Assembly: GCA_024516155.1 (NCBI GenBank) | Contig: JAJJXM010000107.1 | Span: forward strand, 1-64,000 | Source: Pyronema omphalodes | Lineage: Eukaryota > Ascomycota > Pezizomycetes > Pezizales > Pyronemataceae | Direction: 5' to 3' | Length of the DNA stretch: 64,000 nt | Shown here: positions 1-10,905 of the stretch, piece after piece | Layout of the letters: each line of letters begins with the position of its first letter | Numbering within the stretch: the first letter of the stretch is position 1 | Notes under the pieces: generated by a model | The model's database searches: none | The model's input: the letters and a program-made list of their open reading frames with translations, nothing else | Told to the model about the DNA's origin: nothing | Program-made: the position numbers and the translations under genes

Positions 1-1493
1 ACTCCACCCCGACACCGCTCCGATTAACGCCACACCTCCCAGCAACGCCGACCTCGCTCAATCCATCGACGTCCTCCACCACAATCTCGCTACCACCGCG
101 GACATGTTTCGTCACGCCGACCAGACAACGACGACAGAATCAACAAAGCGTTCAAGGACAATCAACAAGAACCAGTCCCTCCTCCAATCCCATCTACGGA
201 CGCCCGTTCCAACTCCTCGCCCCGTCCCTCCTACCGAAAGGAACAGCTACCGCCGTGTCCCCCACCCCCGTCTCCGCATCCCCCACCCCCCTCGAGACCA
301 CCAGCCCCCGATACCCAGCCCGTTAACGCCCCTCTCGATTTACCTCCAAACATGCCCCCCGCCTCAGCGAAGCCGAGTACTGGAAGCAGAGGTGCTTGAA
401 CGCCGAAGCTGAACTCCGGAAGAACGAGCTCACTCCTCCCCCTCACCTACCCCCTCCCCCACCCCAAGCGAACGAACCGTGGCAAGGACCAGTACCCGCG
501 AGCCACCAAGTTGTTCAACGAGAAAGCCGCTGCCCCATCAAAGACCCCCCCTAAGACCACCAAACCCAACCCCCAACGCAAGAACCCCCCCCCGCGTCCA
601 AGACATTGTGATCCCCTGCCCTGACCCCCCGTACCCTGCCCGATAGCTCTAAGATCGCCATTGGATTAGCTGTCAACGAAGCCCTACACAAGGCGAAGGT
701 GGAAGGAAACATCATGACGGTTAGGAAAAATATGGCAGGAAGCCTCATGCTTACCCCCTCCCCGAACACATCCATTGCCGATCTCACCCCCCACCTCTCT
801 GTTATCCACGCCGCTGCCTGCACAGTCCACCCGAACCTCTTGCCCCCCCGACTTAACGAAAAATGGTATAAGCTGGCAGTCCACGGAATCCCCACGGACT
901 ACTACGAGGACACCGCCGAGGGTATGCAAAAATTGCAGCACGAAATCGAGACGAACCACAAAGTACGCCTGACACAACCCCCAAGGTACATCTCTCACCC
1001 GGACAAGCGTGTTGGTAAGACCGCCTCCAGTGTGATGATCGCACTGAAGTCCAGCGAGGAATACAACCTCCTCAAGAGAACAAAGGTGACAGTATTATTC
1101 GAACAACGCAAGGTGACAGAATTCTTCACCGCCCGTTCCATTGACCAATGCCGCAGGTGCCAGAAATTTGGACATCATCATGCAATCTGCCCAGCTAACA
1201 ATGGCCCCGCTTGCGCGATATGCGCCGCCCCTCACCCCACCGAATATCACCAATGCGGCCAGTGTCCCACAATCCAGGGCCGCAAATGTCAACACACCCT
1301 CTACAAGTGTGCCAATTGTGTCGCCGCTGGCCACACAGATGTCCACCACGCCGCATACAGCACCCGCTGCCCCGTCAAAGTGAACGTCGTCAGGGAAGCC
1401 TGGCAGAAAACTCGCCCGGAGACAACACCCCAAGACGCCATCCCCGCCGAAATAAACCCCATCGCCGACACCACCATGACCACTGATGAATAG
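1..1493 (+). pseudogene. LINE A1 ORF1, gag-like nucleic-acid-binding protein, frameshifted
   Basis: The open part (699-1493, 264 residues) has a conserved block around WYKLAVHGIP, then three cysteine-histidine knuckles: CRRCQKFGHHHAIC, a second starting CAICAA and a third starting CANCVAAGH. ORF1 proteins of this kind bind the element's RNA. Upstream, 104-412 is in another frame and starts MFRHADQ, matching the MFRHADR segment of A2 ORF1, so the N-terminal half is present but frameshifted. The Pro/Ser/Thr-rich linker between them is poorly conserved. The stop codon TAG at 1491-1493 overlaps the ORF2 start in ATGAATAG, suggesting that ORF2 is translated by termination-reinitiation. Confidence 0.82.
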
Positions 1494-2472
1494 ATACGAC
1501 TCATCAGCGGCGACCCTTCGCATCGTGTCACATAACACGAATCGCAGCGCCACCGCACTAACAACACTGCTGAACTCAGCAGGATCCAAAATAGACATAT
1601 TGCTGGTACAAGAGATTAACATTAAAGATCCCCGGTACGCAATCACACATCCAGATTTCCTTTTGTTACTTCCCCCCCGCAGCCACCACAAAGTCAACCG
1701 CACTGCTGCATATATCTCTCGCCTCAACCCACACGTTCGAGTCACACCAAGACCGGACGTCAGCGGAGATCCTGACCTCCAGGTACTCGAGGTCAGCACC
1801 ACACTCATTCCCTCCTTTTACCTCCTAAATATCTATAATGAAAAAGACCCACAAACAAAATTATATACCGTCCCCCGCTCCCTTACCCCCCTCACTCTCC
1901 CCCACCGTTGCGTGATCACAGGGGACCTCAATGCCCATCACCCTCTGTGGAACTCCCACGCACGCAGACCAGCGAGAGCAGACGTGCTGGTGGAACTGAT
2001 GGAAGACCATCACTGGCAACTGGTAAACGTCCCGGACGTTCCTACTTACCACTATCGAGACGGATCGGGCTCTTCGGTCCTCGACCTGACTCTGGCAGCC
2101 CCGGCGATGGCAAGGGAAATTTCTTCTTGGGCTATTGACGACGGCATTGCCACGGGATCGGACCACGAGGTGATCCGTTTCCAAATCAACTCCTTACACC
2201 CAGACCACCACAACACCGCCGGCGACACTACACGACTAAACTGGCGCAAGACGGACTGGGAGACCTTCGCCGAAGAATTGCAAGCGTCTCACCGAAGCTT
2301 CCTACCCCCGGTGGTCCCACCTCCGAGCCAACCCCTCCGCCAAGAACCTCGACGAATGGGCTGCCCTCCTTCGCGACTCTTGTCAAACCGCCGCCGCGAC
2401 ATCAACACCTACCCTCACCCCAACCCCGCGGTCGAAGAGATGGTGGACGGAGGAGGTACGCCTGACACGTAA
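1486..2472 (+). pseudogene. LINE A1 ORF2, endonuclease portion
   Basis: This is the N-terminal third of ORF2, an exonuclease-endonuclease-phosphatase fold that nicks target DNA to prime reverse transcription. Visible motifs are the first block around SHNTNRS, the catalytic QEIN, ITGDLNAHHPLW near residue 145 and GSDHEVIRF near residue 225, in the order expected for LINE endonucleases. The start ATG at 1486 overlaps the ORF1 stop. After about 2300 the frame becomes a proline-rich nonsense reading, so a frameshift near 2290-2320 separates it from the reverse transcriptase frame. Confidence 0.82.
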
Positions 2473-2476
2473 AGAC

Positions 2477-3814
2477 ATGACCCGGGCCAGGAGGAGATGG
2501 AAACAGACCCGCCTTCCCCAACACCTCGCTGAATACAAACAGTCTCGAAACGCCCACTACAGGAAAGTCCGACATGCAAAGGACTCCATGTGGAAGGAAT
2601 ACTTAGCCGCGGTGGAAGGACCAGACATATGGGCGGCCTTCCGATATACAAACCCGCGGCGCGCTCAATTGACACCACCGATCAAGACACAGGTAGGAGG
2701 AAGGGAGAAGGTATGCGTCGACTTCGACAGTAAGGTAGAGGCCTTTCAAGCGTTATTCCCTCCCCCCCCAGCTGCCCCCCCCACACGCACCTCACGACCC
2801 AACCCCCAACTCCCCTGGAAAACATTCACCCCCGAAGAAATTCGTACCGCTATCACAGCATCCTCCCCCAAGAAAGCCCCCGGCCCGGACTCCATCACGT
2901 TCGCGTGCCTTAGGAAGGCGTACGATGCAGTCCCCAAAGTTTTCAACGCCCTGTACTCAACCTTAGGAACGAAAGGATATCATCCGCGGAGCTGGCGAGA
3001 GGCCATGACGGTGGTGATACCTAAACCAAACAAACCGGACTATAGCGCCATAAAGGCATACCGCCCGATCGCCTTACTCAACTGCTTGGGCAAGGTGTTA
3101 GAAAAACTCATGGCGACCCGGCTCAGCCTTATGGCGGAGTCGCACGACATCCTGCATAAGGACCAGATTGGCGGGCGCCCAAAACGCTCGGCAATTGACG
3201 CCGCGATGGCACTGACGCATGAGGTAGAAGTTAACGCGGGAAATCGCTTCGTGACGTCTGCCCTATTTTTAGACGTACGAGGAGCTTTCGATAACGTCTC
3301 CTCCGCCAGATTACTGGCAACTATGCACTCACTCGGCTGCCCACAGGCGGTAATATCGTGGTGTTCCTCATTCTTAAGTGACCGCACAACCGCCCTATCA
3401 TTTGACGGCAGAACAGATTCACAGCGACCAATTCAAACCGGCATTCCCCAGGGATCCCCCGCGTCGCCAATACTCTTCCTCATATACCTTCGCCCCCTCT
3501 TTGACGCCTTACAATCCGAACACCCGACCCTGTGGACCCCTAGCTATATAGACGACGTTGCCTTGGTGGCCCATGGACGAACGAGAGAACAAAATGCGTG
3601 CGCCCTGGAAGCAGCCGCTCGCACCGCATTCAACTGGGCGCAGACAAACGCGGTAGCATTCGACGATTCCAAATCGGAGATGCTGCACTTCCATAAGTCG
3701 CGAATCGATGAACACAGCGAAGCAACAAACGTGCGCTTACCTAACGGCACCATATCACCCTGGGACTCAAGGAGGCAGCAAGGACGTGGTCCGGTGGATT
3801 GGCATACATTTTGA
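2477..3814 (+). pseudogene. LINE A1 ORF2, reverse transcriptase portion
   Basis: The frame carries the standard non-LTR reverse transcriptase blocks in order: PNKPDYSAIKAYRPIALLN, FLDVRGAFDNV, GIPQGSPASPILF and the catalytic YIDDVALV (YIDD for YxDD). It sits one frame off the endonuclease and loses its frame at about 3760, where the RNase H frame takes over. The polymerase core is intact within this reading frame, but a continuous ORF2 protein cannot be made. Confidence 0.85.
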
Positions 3815-5486
3815 TCGCAAACTTTCCTTCTCCCAACATGTAAAAATAAGACTGACGACCGCCGCTAGGTCCCTCAACGCCCTCCGCAGTTTGGTACGTC
3901 ACGAAACAGGTCTGTCCCCCTCAGCGACCCGTACACTTTATCAAGCGTGTGTAACCTCTAGGTCGGATTTTGGCTCTGAGATCTGGTGGAATGGACAAAA
4001 AGGACTGGCCAGCACACTACAAACGCAACAAAACTCCGCCCTACGCCGCATACTAAACGCATTCACATCGACCCCCATAGTGGCCCTACACAACGAAGCC
4101 GCCATACCCCCCGTCGCAGTTCGCCTTCAACGCCGCAGCCGCAAATACGTTCTCCGCCTCCTCTCCCTCCCCCCTTCCCACCCCGTAGTTAGACGCTGCT
4201 CTTCCTCCTTCCCCGTGCCCAACCACTTCCCCACCTCCATATGCGACCCGTCCGAATATGACCACCCCTGGAACACCACCCGGAAAGCCCCCTCGCGCCT
4301 CGTTCGCATGCTCCGCTCCGTCGGTCAGTGGATATTACCAGACGACGTAATCGAGGACACGGCACACCCAAATCCCACCCCGTGGATAAGCTCACCCCTA
4401 CGAATAAAGATATCCTCCCTCCCCAAACCCGAAGCCGCCGTCGAACACCTCTCGCTGATCCGCGACCTGAGTGACAACACAACCAACATTATCGCCTATA
4501 CAGACGGCTCCCAACTCGAAGGAAAAACAGGCGCCGGATACTGCATCACCTCAGGTTTCCCCCGTCAAGTCAACGAATCCATCCCCATGGGCACGACCAC
4601 GGAAGTATTCGACGCCGAACTACGAGCAATTCACGACTGCCTCGAGATGTGCCACAAAATCATCTCCCACAACCACCTCCGACGCCGCCGGATACACGTC
4701 TTTACAGACAACCAGGCGGCCATCCTCCGCGCCTCCCGCACAACATATGGTCCGGGCCAAGAGCTCGCCCGCGCAATACACGACATCGCCTCCTCCTTCC
4801 GTTCCAGAGACACATCCGTCACCTTACATTGGGTCCCAGGACATACCGATATACCCGGGAACGACCAAGCCGACCTCCTCGCCAAAACTGCAACCACCCT
4901 AACTCCCCCCTCTTCGCTACCGGTCTCCCTGTCCTGGATACGTCGACAGATTCACGATCAATACATCCAAGACTGGACGACCTGGTACTCCTCCGCGCCG
5001 AAACTTAAAACATACGACGCCCCACACCGTCGACGCCTCGACCATGCCTATACGGCCCTACCACGCAAACTATCAACCGCAATCTTGGGATTGCGAACCG
5101 GACACGGTTATTTTCTGGACTGCCTTGCTCATCCCCCCACCGCCCAATACCCCTCCCGCTCGTGCTCATGCCCCCTTCACCCTCCGCAATCCCCCAAACA
5201 TCTCATTCTCTCGTGCCCCTACTTCACTTCCCAACGGACCGAACTACGACGTACACTGAAAATCCCACGACGACGACACCTCACACTACCGACAATCTTA
5301 CATACCACCGCCGGAACCAAAGCACTGTCCGCTATGATCTCAGAGACCAAGATAGCGACTGCGGAGTGGGCTCACGCAAGGTTAAGTAAACTCCCTGCTG
5401 AGGAGGACACATCTGCTACGCTGACAACAGACTGGGGGGCGCTGCTGGACCTGACGGACGAGCACGCGGTTACCTCTAATAATTAA
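3708..5486 (+). pseudogene. LINE A1 ORF2, thumb, RNase H and C-terminal zinc region
   Basis: The frame starts in the thumb region (WIGIHFDRKL, RLTTAARSLNALR) and continues into RNase H, with IAYTDGSQ, EVFDAELRAIHDCL, VFTDNQAAILRAS and HWVPGHTDIPGNDQADLLA. These supply the acidic residues and the histidine loop of the RNase H active site. A cysteine-rich tail (CSCPLHPPQSPKHLILSC) follows. RNase H on ORF2 is known in the Tad, I and R1 groups and removes the RNA template strand. The stop is at 5484-5486. The frameshift upstream at about 3760 disconnects it from the reverse transcriptase. Confidence 0.85.
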
Positions 5487-6285
5487 AAGAAAAAAAAAAA
5501 ATAATAATAAAAAGAAGTAGGAGGAGGACGGAGGGAGGGAGAAGCGGGAGGCGAGAGCGGAGAGAGAGACGAGGGAGAGGGGAGATGGAGGAAGCGGACG
5601 ATGACGAGGAGAGAGTGGAGACGGGAGACTGGGAGAGCGGAGGCGTGGTTGTTGTGGAGAATGGAGTATTGTGTTTTTTTTTTTTTTTTTTTTTTTTGAA
5701 ACGGGAATGAAAGTGAGGCGAGGAGTCGAGGGAGAGGAGAGACGCGGTGAAGACGGACGGGAGGAGCACGAATGAGGCGAGTACGAGATGGTGACGCGGA
5801 GAGAAGTGGACGGAGTGGGACGATGGATGGCTGGCGAGCCGAGAGGGAGGAGAGCGGTGAAGGGCGAGGGGAGGGACGTCGAGTAGGGTAGTGGCACAGG
5901 GGAGAGAGGTGCGATGGGGGGGCGTTGACCCGGGGGAGTTATATCTTCTTTTCTTTTCTTTTTGCTTGTTTGTTTTTGCTTTGTGGGGGAAACAAAGGCG
6001 GAAAAATGGTTAAAAATGGGAGGGGAAGGGTGGAGGAAATGGGGGAACGACCCGGCGAGGTGGCCTCCGAGCGTACAGGGCTCCTGGAACAGACGACGCT
6101 TGACGAACAAAAGCACAACGAGACTTGGGGGTCTACAACCCCACACCCTAACGACAAGCTCTGGGGCATACCCAGTGAGAGCCTGGCCTGACACCCGGGT
6201 TTCTTAATTTTGTATTTACTGTAGATTCCGCCATAACCTTACGGTTGGATGCGTGTATGAGTTAATAAAGAAATAAATAAATAAA
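5487..6285 (+). other. LINE A1 3' UTR with terminal hairpin and TAAA tail
   Basis: This 0.8-kb stretch has no credible gene. It begins with an A-rich run, then a strongly purine-rich (G/A) segment at about 5515-5740 broken by a run of about 23 T at 5677-5699. A conserved block at about 5990-6080 (around GGTTAAAAATGGGAGGGGAA) recurs in the family B and D 3' UTRs. Near the end is a small hairpin, AACC-TTAC-GGTT (6235-6246), followed by the tail (6261-6285). The same block, hairpin and tail occur at the 3' ends of A2 and D4. The terminal hairpin is a likely recognition site for the element's own reverse transcriptase (inference). Confidence 0.75.
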
Positions 6286-6640
6286 CCTGTTTCGTACCGT
6301 GCTAACCTACACAGTGCTTTCAGAGTTCTTTGCGCGGCGGTTACTCGTCTAGCTACATGTTTTCTAAAGTTTAGTTTCCTATCTAAATACAGGCCTATCC
6401 ACCTCACAACATCCTTCTCTCCTCCTTGTGTTCCCGGTGTGATAACTGTACCGTTTGGTAACTTAACTTTTTCCTCCTCAGTGATGCTATCGGTGCGTGC
6501 CCAGTGGAAATGCAGGAGCTCTGACTTGGCATCGTCAAATGCAACGGCGTTTGCGTCGGCCCACCGAAAGGCTGTTGTCGTGATGTTCTCAAGTGCGCGG
6601 GCGTTCGCTTTTCTGGTGCGTCCCTGGACGACGATCGCTA
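6286..6640 (-). pseudogene. LINE B1 ORF2 fragment, reverse transcriptase thumb side
   Basis: The minus strand encodes VVQGRTRKANAR, FRWADANAVAFDDAKSELL and WIGLYLDRKLNFRKHVA, nearly identical to the region just after the YIDD motif of B2. It covers only about 118 residues. The downstream side is cut by the A1 tail after RYETGL. The upstream side ends abruptly in DDDRY, where family A 5' UTR sequence begins. Confidence 0.85.
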
Positions 6641-6925
6641 CACCACCCAGCAAAGAGCGACCCCCCCCCTGCCTTTTCAACAACCACGCCGAAATCGCAA
6701 GATTGTATCGCGGATTATTGTTCGGCAGCCCCGAATTACCTATTCGCAGCATTTCCAGATCAGGCCCTCTCTTTTTCGTTGAGTTTTCATCGAAAAAGAG
6801 TTTTCGGGCCCCTGAGAAAAGCCCCGCGAACCGGTTCCATCAACACCACCCTCCACCCACATCAACAACCATCATTTCAGTCACGGATTCCTTGTCGCTA
6901 CCGCAGAAACAACTTATTCCGAACT
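6641..6925 (+). repeat. Family A 5' UTR segment embedded in LINE B1
   Basis: The segment starts with the family A 5' terminus (ACACCACCCAGCAAAGAGCG, then a C run and TGCCTTTTCAAC). It matches the 5' UTR of A3 (33331-33620) and, in reverse complement, the 5' UTR of A2 (about 19480-19757). It ends within the 5' UTR, just before the ORF1 start would occur, and is joined directly to the family B endonuclease. It carries no coding sequence here. Confidence 0.8.
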
Positions 6926-7317
6926 CTCGGGATGGTATAAATATTGCTTTCGGGGTGTTTTTCGTTGTACATATTAAAAAGAAAGAAAGAAGGAATTAAG
7001 TCAGTGCCTACCTCAAGGACCTGGAGGTCAGGATCCGCGCATATATCGGTGCGTTGAGAAACCCTGAGGTATGGGTTTGTCCTGGTCACATAGGCGGCTG
7101 TTCTGTCGGTGGTTCTATCTCCACGCGGTGGCAAGACCAGTGTGAAAGATGGGTGTGTGGTGGCGTATGTTATGTCGGTTATGTGAATTTCTTGTATTAG
7201 GATTATGTCGGCTGTGCTGTGTGCGCTATTCAGCAGCGCATCGAGTGCTGATCGTTGTCGGTTCACGTTGTGGGAGACGATCCGTATGGTTGCTGCCAGT
7301 CTGTTGTAGCTAGACAT
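6926..7317 (-). pseudogene. LINE B1 ORF2 fragment, endonuclease N-terminus
   Basis: This minus-strand fragment starts MSSYNRLAATIRIVSHNVNR and contains ILIQEIHITD and the TRTNPYLRV block, matching the first about 130 residues of B2 ORF2. The ATG overlaps the ORF1 stop in the pattern ATGTCTAG. After YTIPR the reading runs into inserted family A 5' UTR, so the catalytic GDLNAHH and SDH motifs are missing and the domain cannot work. Confidence 0.83.
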
Positions 7318-9020
7318 GGGCGTTCATCTCAGTGTCTCTGTCGGCTGGGTTGGGTGGGGCGGCGGCGGGGTTTTGTGACGCTGTCCAGGCTTCTTTGAAT
7401 ATGCGGATGCGTACGGGGCACTGCTTGCTGAAGCCTGGGTGGTCGAGGTCGGGGAGGTTGGCGTCCGCGCAGTTTTTGCAATGGTATCTAGTGTGTTCAC
7501 AACTCTTACCTTTGCGTTGGGGGCAGTCGTTGCAGGCGTGGTCGTCCGTGGGGTGGTTCTGGCCGCAGATGCCGCAGGTGGGGCCTTGCGGTCCAGTGCA
7601 GTTGGTGTAGTGGTGGCCAAAGAGCAAGCAGCGCCGACACTGGTCGGTCCGTCGGGCAGAGTGGTACTCGGTGACTCTTCGGGGCTCGAAGAGTACCATG
7701 ACTCGTTTGCGCTTCAGGAGTGCGAGCTCGTCGGCGGTACGTACCGCAATAACCACACTGGACGCTTCCTTGCCCACACGTTTCTCCGCGGTCGTCATAT
7801 ATCGGGGGGGTTGCGCCAGGGTGACATGTCCGTTGCTGCGTTCGATCTCCTCTTGGAGGAGGCGCATTCCGTCGGGGGAGTCGGGGTATTGGCTCGTGGG
7901 GATTCCATGAACTGCGAGCTTATACCACCGCTCGTTCAGGCGGGGTGCGGCGATGGAGGTATTGACTTGTTGCGTCGCTGTGTGTATGGTCCCTAGGTTC
8001 TTGGTCAGCTCGGATTCAGTGGTGCCGTCTGTCATGGTCACGATGAGGTTTCCTGATGAGGCTTGTCTGATCGTGGCGACAGCCATGTGAGGCGGCGCCT
8101 GCGTCTGGGTGAGTGCAGCGTTGATCGCCCTTCCCAGTTGGGCTTTTGTATTGACGTCGATTTCCGCAGGGTGTGGGATGGGTATCATGATGGACTGGGG
8201 GGGGGTGCGTTGGCGTCGGGGGTGTGGTTTTGCGGGGGGGGTTGCTTTTGGGGGCGTGGGCGGGGAAGGAGAGGTCAGCGACGGTTGTGCCGGAGGTCCA
8301 CGGCTGGTGAGTGGTCGTGGGGGGGTTGTGGCGGCGAGTAGTGGTGGAGGTCGGTATGGCGATGTTGTGGTGGCGAAGGGCGTTTTCCAGGAGTCGGCAT
8401 CGTTCTTTCCAGTATTGGAGGTCGTCGGGGGGTGAGTTGGCGGTGGTCGTTTGTTCGGGGTGGGGTTGACGCTGGGGCTGTGTCGGGGGGGGCGGGCTGG
8501 GTTTTGTGATTTTGTCGAGTCTTTTGTTGATGGTGTTGATGGAATGGACAATAGGTCGGAGCGCGTCGTTGGTGTTTTTCGAAATCATAGTGGCGATGGC
8601 TGAGAGAAGGTTGTTGTCGGGCTGAGGCTGGGGGTCGGGGTTGACGTCGGAAGCGGTTATTGCGTGCTGGCTGTCGTTGAGGTTTAGGTCAGAGTCGGAT
8701 TCGGAGTCGGTGTCGGGGCAACTGTCAGTGTCCATGGCGGTCGGCATTGTTTCGACGGGGGTCCCATCGAGGTTCACATGGGTGTTTGTTTTCGGTCGGG
8801 TGACATTTTTGCGGAGGAGGTCGAGGTCACGTCTAGAGGCGGATTTTTTGGTGGGGGGTTTGGTGACTTTTCCGGAGACGGTCGTTGGTTTCTTAGAGGT
8901 CGCGATGGCGGAGGAGCCAGCGTGCGGGGCGTTGATTCGGGAAAGCTCGTCGGGGCTAAAAATATGCTCGGGTACCTGCATACGCGAGGGCGTGGCGGGG
9001 ATGGGTGCGTTAGCGTCCAT
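7310..9020 (-). pseudogene. LINE B1 ORF1, gag-like protein, frameshifted
   Basis: The start MDANAPIPATPSRMQ is at 9020 and the stop is near 7310, matching the 569-residue ORF1 of B2. A frameshift lies near 8200-8235, where B1 has a longer G run than B2 and the N-terminal and C-terminal halves switch frames. The C-terminal half keeps the WYKLAVHGIP block and the knuckles CRRCLLFGHHYTNC, CGICGQNHPTDDHAC and CKNCADAN. The N-terminal half is acidic and Ser/Thr/Pro-rich. It would bind the LINE RNA if intact. The break is a single homopolymer indel, so an assembly error is possible. Confidence 0.83.
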
Positions 9021-9452
9021 CGCTTAACCGGTGGTACGGTAAGCGATGGCGAAGAGTCACGTGAGGAGGCTCTTGCTAAGCGAGCACGAAAATTTCTCGC
9101 GAGGAAAGGGGTCCGGAGGGGGGGAAAATTGGGGTATCACCACAACCAGTGCTGCTGGTGGGGGGGGGGGTTTGGGGGGGGGGGGGATTTCGGTATGCCG
9201 AAACCCAAAATAAGGTCGGTTTGATGATTGGGGGGCGGGTGGTGGAGCGGCGTTGATGAAAGTGCCCGGAATCCGGCCCGGAGGTCCCAGAATCGCGTTT
9301 TTCCGCTGAATCTCAACGGTAAACGGTAGCTGGGTTCCGAAAATCGAGATTCGGGGTAATTCCGAGGTAAGAAATCGATTGCCGATTCGAAATTCGGGGA
9401 AATTGTTGTTGTTGTCGCAAATGCGGGGGGGGGTCAGCGGTTGCTGTGTGGT
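9021..9452 (-). other. LINE B1 5' UTR and 5' end
   Basis: This non-coding stretch matches 29646-30082 of B2. Read on the minus strand it begins ACACCACACAGCAACCGCTG followed by a C run and GCATTTGCGAC, which is the conserved 5' terminal signature of the LINE families here. Short G runs occur near 9160-9183. No separate promoter can be defined, though LINE promoters usually lie within this segment. Confidence 0.7.
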
Positions 9453-9590
9453 GTGTAACAAAAACAATGTAGAATTCCCTGAAAATTCAGAGAATAACAT
9501 AACAGAGTGCTGCGAATCCGAATCCGATGAGAAAACCGGGGGTTTCGGTGCTCGTTGTTGAGAATGCGGGGGGGGGGGGGGGTCGCCTCT
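9453..9590 (-). repeat. Truncated family D 5' UTR fragment
   Basis: On the minus strand this is the first about 130 nt of a family D element: a long C run, CATTCTCAACAACGAGCACC and onward to the GGGAATTCTACATTG block. The B1 5' end is inserted at 9453. At about 9585 its C run is joined directly to family D coding sequence of another copy (D1), a D-on-D junction lacking the usual ACACCACACGG start. Confidence 0.7.
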
Positions 9591-10905
9591 TCGTTGTGGG
9601 GGTCTGTTTGGGTATCGCTGCCGTAGATGTCGTCTCCTTCGCTTTCATCATCTTCTTCTGTGTAGCCTTTGCCTCCACAGTCCTCCATCCGTTGGTCTCA
9701 GCAGGGGCAGTGCTTGGGGCGTCGGGTAGAGGTGTGTCCTGAGCAGATGAACTGTCAGGGTGAGGTTCCGGTGTCGCATCGGTTGACGTGATCGCGAGGA
9801 GAGGTAGGGGGGACATAGGCTTGAGGGCATCAAGCTTGTCCTGGGCGGCGGTAGTCGCATGTTTCGAGTGCATCAGGCTTCGCACCGGTGATGCCGTTCA
9901 CGGTTTGTCGTTCACCGGTCTTCTGTTTGTCGGTGAGGTGGGTTCGGTGTTCTGGTCGCTTCCCCTTCGCTTTCTCTTGCCAGGAGGGTTGCGAACAGCG
10001 TCCAGGACATCCTGAATGTCATGTTGGACGACGGACAGTTGCATAGTCATCTCTTCCATCGCTGAGGAAGAGGCCGTGAGGTTCGGTGAGGGGGGCGCCG
10101 AAATGACTTGTTGCTGTTCGTCGATTTTCTTCGTCAGGGCGTCTACAGCAGCCTTGAGAGCTGCTGTTTCTGCCTGTGTAGAGTCGTATGCTGCGCGCAG
10201 CTTCGTGTTTTCGCCGAGCAGATCGTTGAATTTGGCCATCATGACGTCGAATCTGCTGTGTATCGCATCGCTGTTGTTGCGCATGGATTCATCGAGGGTA
10301 TTGAAGCATCGCTGTGTATTCCGGTGGATCTGTTGTATCCCTAGGAAGTTGGCTCCAGTGAGTTCGGCGTAGTTGTCATGGAACAGCTGATCCAGGGTGA
10401 CATAGTTGTCATCAGCTGCGACTGCCTCATTAATCGCAGATACACACAAGCGACGGTAGTTACTGAGCCGGCTGTGCTCAGTTGTCGCCTGTTGCTGCTT
10501 TGTTGAAGCCGAAGGAACTGGTGATCCTGCCAAGACCACGCTCTGGAAGGGTTTCCAGCGGAGTTTCCATCAACTTCATCAACTTTTCCATCTCTTCCAT
10601 CAAAAGTAGGAGTAGGTCCATCATGAGGAAGGTCGGCTAGAACATTGTACGCGTTTTCGGACCGTTTCGATCGTTGGGCGTTGTTCTGTCGTTGTTTTGG
10701 CGACATTTCATGAGGTGGGGTAAGCCAAAACTCGTGAAAACTCTGATTTTGCGACAAAAGTCGACAAAAACAACGTAGAATTCCCTGAAAATTCAGAGAA
10801 TAACGTAATAGAGTGCTGCGAATCCGAATCCGATGAGAAAATCGGGGGTTTCGGTGCTCGTTGTTGAGAATGCAGGGGGGCGTCGCCGTTGCCGTGTGGT
10901 TGTGT
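9591..10905 (-). pseudogene. Family D element D1, 3'-truncated, coiled-coil ORF broken
   Basis: The minus strand carries the family D 5' end (C run and CGGCAACGGCG near 10895), the ATG at 10706 (MSPKQRQNNAQRS) and much of the single D ORF. Visible parts are the N-terminal block, IQQIHRNTQRCFNTLDESM, a coiled coil (ENTKLRAAYDSTQAETAALK) and KRKRRG, then a Pro/Ser/Thr-rich region up to about 9592. A frameshift near 10530-10560 splits the frame. The 3' third is lost at the junction with another D fragment, so it cannot encode the full protein. Confidence 0.8.

Larger units (their letters stand above)
1..6285 (+). mobile_element. LINE A1, Tad/I-like non-LTR retrotransposon, 5' end outside window
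   Basis: Reading along the + strand, the order is a gag-like ORF1 with zinc knuckles, an apurinic-type endonuclease, a reverse transcriptase, an RNase H, a long 3' UTR and a TAAA-type tail. This is the two-ORF organisation of the Tad and I groups of LINEs, which copy themselves by target-primed reverse transcription. The 5' UTR and ORF1 start lie left of the window. The tail ends at about 6285 and directly abuts a minus-strand family B LINE cut in its reverse transcriptase, so A1 inserted into that copy. ORF2 is broken by two frameshifts, so A1 is probably dead. Confidence 0.88.
6286..9452 (-). mobile_element. LINE B1, rearranged minus-strand copy
   Basis: On the minus strand this copy runs from a 5' UTR (G/C tract at about 9425-9435) through ORF1 and the start of ORF2, then jumps to the reverse transcriptase, where A1 truncates it at 6286. 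Compared with the near-complete copy B2, the part of ORF2 between the endonuclease and the reverse transcriptase core (about 1.65 kb) is missing. In its place is about 285 bp of family A 5' UTR. Its 5' end sits inside a family D 5' UTR fragment. Confidence 0.82.

Noticed and set aside
7332..9224. Plus-strand frames of up to 185 codons opposite LINE B1
   Set aside because: They are antisense shadows of ORF1. The same holds opposite A2, B2 and D copies.
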